Positions 6,008 through 7,905 of a DNA stretch of 7,905 bases are shown here, one piece after another; within the stretch, counting starts at the first letter, position 1; the number at the start of each line of letters is the position of its first letter. The translations under genes were made by a program, and so were the position numbers. A model generated the notes under the pieces. It was not told the origin of the DNA. It saw nothing but the letters and a program-made list of their open reading frames with translations, and did no database searches. Location of the stretch: the NCBI GenBank assembly GCA_964512485.1, contig CAZEHJ010000109.1, forward strand, positions 1 through 7,905, in the 5' to 3' direction. Source of the stretch: CAZEHJ01 sp964512485. GTDB taxonomy: Bacteria; Bacteroidota; Rhodothermia; Rhodothermales; UBA10348.

Positions 6008-6602
6008 CGCGGCGGTGGCCACGGCGGACATGCGGTCGTATCTTCGCGTCAGCGGCACGGACAGCGATACGCTGATAGCGGACCATGTCGCGGCGGCAAC
6101 GGAGGCGATCAAGCAATATTTGCGCAGGGGCCTTCTGACTGAAACACTTACTTTGACCATGGATCGGTTCGCGGCTGGCGACCCTAACGCGTGGGTCCGG
6201 GGCTTGGGCGGCGGGGTTCACGATGGTTCCTTGACGCACTATCGGGGCGATCACGCGGCGATTGACCTGCCGTTCTCGCCTGTCCAGACCATCAACAGCG
6301 TTACGACTTACAACGCGGACAACACGGCTGCCGTGTTCGCTGCGGCGTCATACAAGGCCGGCGACGACAAGATTTATCTGAACGACGGCTATTCATGGCC
6401 AACGTCGTTGCGCGACCATGACGCGGTTTCAATCAGCTATGACGTCGGCTTCGGGTCGGGGTCGATCCCGGCGCCGATCGTCGAGGCCATCAAGGAATTC
6501 GTGGCGGCGAAGTTCGACGGGTGCGGCAACGGTGAAATATTGGGGCGGTTGCGCGGCAACCTGGCGCCGTGGCAACGGGTGGATTCGCTGGCATGGCTGT
6601 AA
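5964..6602 (+). CDS. Head-tail connector (adaptor) protein, phiE125 gp8 / HK97 gp6-like
   Basis: The 212-residue product is predicted to form the first ring below the portal and so to extend the DNA channel towards the tail. The helical part has the family pattern of an LRV segment (MRSYLRV at 23-29). Then come D33 and D35 and a long amphipathic helix, TLIADHVAAATEAIKQYLRR (36-55). A strand region contains IDLPFSPVQTINSV beginning at residue 100. YSWPTSL and ISYDVGFG follow, and the C-terminal helix IPAPIVEAIKEFVAAKF closes the protein. Order and spacing match the phiE125 gp8 family. A glycine-rich stretch at about 79-95 before IDLP is probably a surface loop. The gene overlaps the upstream small ORF by 44 bases and the head closure gene by 10. 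Start codon choice rests on AGGGGG at 5953-5958. Confidence 0.88.
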   Translation: MHNRKSVAVTTSADSAAVATADMRSYLRVSGTDSDTLIADHVAAATEAIKQYLRRGLLTETLTLTMDRFAAGDPNAWVRGLGGGVHDGSLTHYRGDHAAIDLPFSPVQTINSVTTYNADNTAAVFAAASYKAGDDKIYLNDGYSWPTSLRDHDAVSISYDVGFGSGSIPAPIVEAIKEFVAAKFDGCGNGEILGRLRGNLAPWQRVDSLAWL

Positions 6603-6952
6603 GTGTTTGCGCGCGCGACCTGCGCACCTTGGTAACGGTTGAGCGGGTGACGGAAACAACGGACGGCCTTGGCGACGTGACGCGGACGTGGGCGGCTGAT
6701 CCGGCGGGTGGCGTCTGGGCCAAGGTAACGCCATTGGGCGGTGGTGAACGGTGGCAAGCGGCACGCACAACGCCGGGCGCGCAGTATAAGGTGCTGACGC
6801 GGTTTGTGGACGATGGCAGCGGCGGGCCATATTGGACGCATAGTGACCGGGCCACGGTTTACGGGCGCGAATATTCGATTGCGGCGGTCGTCGATGTTGA
6901 CGGGATGCGGCGCTGGGTTGAGATGATCCTGGCCGACGGAGTGGCATCTTGA
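6593..6952 (+). CDS. Phage head closure protein (SPP1 gp16-like head-tail adaptor)
   Basis: This 119-residue protein fits the head-tail joining (stopper) family, which plugs the connector after packaging so that DNA does not leak before the tail attaches. Signature elements are LRTLVTVERVTETTDGLGD at about 10-28, a 'lR..vtie......d..G' opening. It is followed by TRTW and VWAKVTPLGGGE at 41-52. The C-terminal part has the YGREYSIAAVVDVDG strand pair common to the family. The ATG at 6593 lies inside the last codons of the connector gene. An in-frame GTG at 6569 would add eight residues but is less attractive. The stop overlaps the next gene's TTG by 4 bases. The small size and position directly after the connector strengthen the call. 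Confidence 0.88.
   Translation: MAVSVCARDLRTLVTVERVTETTDGLGDVTRTWAADPAGGVWAKVTPLGGGERWQAARTTPGAQYKVLTRFVDDGSGGPYWTHSDRATVYGREYSIAAVVDVDGMRRWVEMILADGVAS
6938..6941 (+). promoter_or_regulatory. Ribosome binding site supporting a TTG start
   Basis: GGAG lies 7 bases before TTG 6949. It supports the rare start codon; the next in-frame ATG is fifteen codons later and would remove the first strand and helix of the gp10-like protein. Confidence 0.6.
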
Positions 6953-7371
6953 GCGTCCGGGTCAAGATCGACGACGAGTCGCTAAACGCATTGATGGATG
7001 CGTTGCGCAATGATTCCAGGTTCACGGAAGAAGCGATTGCGGATGAGCTGCTGGCGTTGGCGTTTGAAACACAAGCGGAAGCCAAGCGGTCAATTCAAGC
7101 CCATATGTCAGGGGGCCGTCGTTATGGCCGGCATGTGGCATCGGCGCCGGGGATGCCGCCGAATACCGATACGGGCCGTCTGGTGGCGTCCATCGGCGTC
7201 GACGACGTGACGGACGAGCCATTCGGCGTTAGCGTCGGGACAAACGTTAAGTATGGGGCCTATCTTGAATTCGGGACGGGCAGGATGAAACGCCGGCCAT
7301 GGTTGGCGCGGGCGTTCGCAATTTCCGTCGGTCACGCAATGCAGCGGATACGACAGAGGCTTGAAAAATGA
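6949..7371 (+). CDS. HK97 gp10-family neck/tail completion protein
   Basis: This 140-residue protein carries the HK97 gp10 family signature. It has an N-terminal helix pair with KRSIQAHM at 46-53, SAPGMPPNTDTGRLVASI at 65-82, VGTNVKYGAYLEFGT at 96-110 and the closing RPWLARAF at 116-123. In HK97 and relatives this protein joins the head-proximal end of the tail, between the head closure protein and the tail terminator, which is where the gene lies here. The start is a TTG in a TTGA overlap with the upstream stop, supported by GGAG at 6938-6941. The end overlaps the next gene as ATGA. The basic segment RMKRRP before WLARAF is typical. The family call is firm, but the exact role in this phage is inferred. 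Confidence 0.93.
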   Translation: MSVRVKIDDESLNALMDALRNDSRFTEEAIADELLALAFETQAEAKRSIQAHMSGGRRYGRHVASAPGMPPNTDTGRLVASIGVDDVTDEPFGVSVGTNVKYGAYLEFGTGRMKRRPWLARAFAISVGHAMQRIRQRLEK

Positions 7372-7841
7372 GCAAGCTGGCGAAACACGCGTATGATATG
7401 GCTTACATCGTGGCGCATGGCGCGGTGCTGACCGCCGCGGATGCCTTGGTGCTAGACCGCACGGGCGCGACGGTTTACGGGCGCGCGCGGGTATCGTCGG
7501 CGACGGTTTACAAATATGTCCCTGACCTGCCATCGGGTTTGCCGGGCCAGAACTTTCCCTTCGTCGAAGTCGAACTTGGCGACATGTTGGAATGGTCGGC
7601 GGATGATTTCGTCGGCCTTCAAGGTCCGTTGGACTTCCACGTTTGGTCGCGGTCTACGACGGACAGTGAATGCTACGACATCGCGGCTGAAATCGCGGCG
7701 TTGTTTGATCGGGCGTCTTTAACGCGGACGGGCATCAACGTCGTGGATTGCCAACATAGCACGACATCCATGGCGCCGGAGCCTGACGGGCGATTGCGGC
7801 ATCTTGTGGCGAATTATACGCTGACCATCACAGAGGAGTAA
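7368..7841 (+). CDS. Tail completion/terminator protein, DUF3168 (SPP1 gp17-like)
   Basis: The 157-residue product fits DUF3168, small proteins that cap the head-proximal end of the tail tube and help join it to the neck. Diagnostic parts are VYKYVPDLPSG at 47-57, FPFVEVELGD at 63-72, and LDFHVWSRS around 88-96 with the 'i.vws' strand. Next comes a helix ECYDIAAEIAALFDRASL, then DGRLRHLVANYTLTI near the C-terminus. Residues 1-46 before VYKYVP are somewhat longer than I would expect, with an extra hairpin-like LDRTGATVYGRARVSS. Such N-terminal insertions are tolerated in this diverse family. AGAGG at 7355-7359 lies 8 bases before the ATG, which overlaps the upstream stop as ATGA. The next gene begins 5 bases after its stop. 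Confidence 0.88.
   Translation: MSKLAKHAYDMAYIVAHGAVLTAADALVLDRTGATVYGRARVSSATVYKYVPDLPSGLPGQNFPFVEVELGDMLEWSADDFVGLQGPLDFHVWSRSTTDSECYDIAAEIAALFDRASLTRTGINVVDCQHSTTSMAPEPDGRLRHLVANYTLTITEE
7832..7838 (+). promoter_or_regulatory. Ribosome binding site of the last, partial gene
   Basis: AGAGGAG lies 8 bases before ATG 7847, inside the last codons of the DUF3168 gene. It is one of the best matches to a Shine-Dalgarno in the window, which suits a gene for an abundant virion protein. Confidence 0.8.
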
Positions 7842-7846
7842 CAACG

Positions 7847-7905
7847 ATGGCGACGACCGGACACAAGGGCAGCGCCCTTACATTCACATGGGACAGCACT
7901 ACGGT
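7847..7905 (+). CDS. Probable tail tube (major tail) protein, 3' truncated by the window
   Basis: Nineteen full codons are readable, MATTGHKGSALTFTWDSTT, and the frame stays open to the window end. A strong Shine-Dalgarno precedes it. In phages with a gp10-type protein and a DUF3168 tail terminator, the next gene usually encodes the tail tube protein. Those proteins often open with a short MA(T/A)T..G..L segment leading into a first strand, as here. The call is an inference from position plus this opening. Confidence 0.55.
   Translation, partial: MATTGHKGSALTFTWDSTT

Noticed and set aside
1..7905. CRISPR array, tRNA, insertion sequence or defence system
   Set aside because: No regularly spaced repeats, cloverleaf-like segment, transposase or non-structural gene could be seen; nearly every base belongs to a structural or packaging gene.

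Overview
The window is one densely packed, single-strand (+) block of tailed-phage morphogenesis genes. Every gene I can support runs left to right, and apart from a 100-base run of N no stretch longer than about 13 bases lacks a gene. No integrase, lysis, replication, tRNA or host gene is visible, so the sequence alone does not say whether this is a free phage or a prophage. It is GC-rich (by eye near 60%). The protein style, such as the phiE125 gp8-type connector, SPP1 gp7-type head protein and DUF3168 tail protein, resembles prophages of Alphaproteobacteria. That host assignment is an inference of modest confidence.

Layout: positions 1-1664 hold DNA packaging, with the 3' end of a probable small terminase-like gene followed by the terminase large subunit. 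Positions 1678-3637 hold the portal and an SPP1 gp7-like minor head protein. Positions 3618-5487 hold the HK97-type prohead protease and the HK97-fold major capsid protein, whose N-terminal ~106 residues look like a cleavable scaffolding (delta) domain. Positions 5501-5747 hold a small gene interrupted by the N gap. Positions 5747-7841 hold a small unknown ORF and the neck set: head-tail connector, head closure protein, HK97 gp10-like protein and DUF3168 tail completion protein. At 7847 a new gene starts and runs off the window; by position it is probably the tail tube protein.

The genes form a conventional head-to-neck assembly line. The terminase pumps DNA through the portal into a prohead made of capsid protein with a built-in scaffold. 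The protease removes the scaffold domain, the neck proteins seal the portal, and the tail is attached. A full neck set followed by a probable tube gene implies a long-tailed virus. Most neighbouring genes overlap by 4-44 bases or share ATGA or TGATG junctions, so translational coupling within one late transcript is likely. I see no promoter or terminator.

I did not find a previously undescribed system. The points most worth a second look are the gap-broken gene, a predicted capsid cleavage site that aligns with HK97, the loss of both HK97 cross-linking residues, a strong GC hairpin early in the small ORF at 5747, and a gene order that resembles gene transfer agents but carries two extra phage genes.
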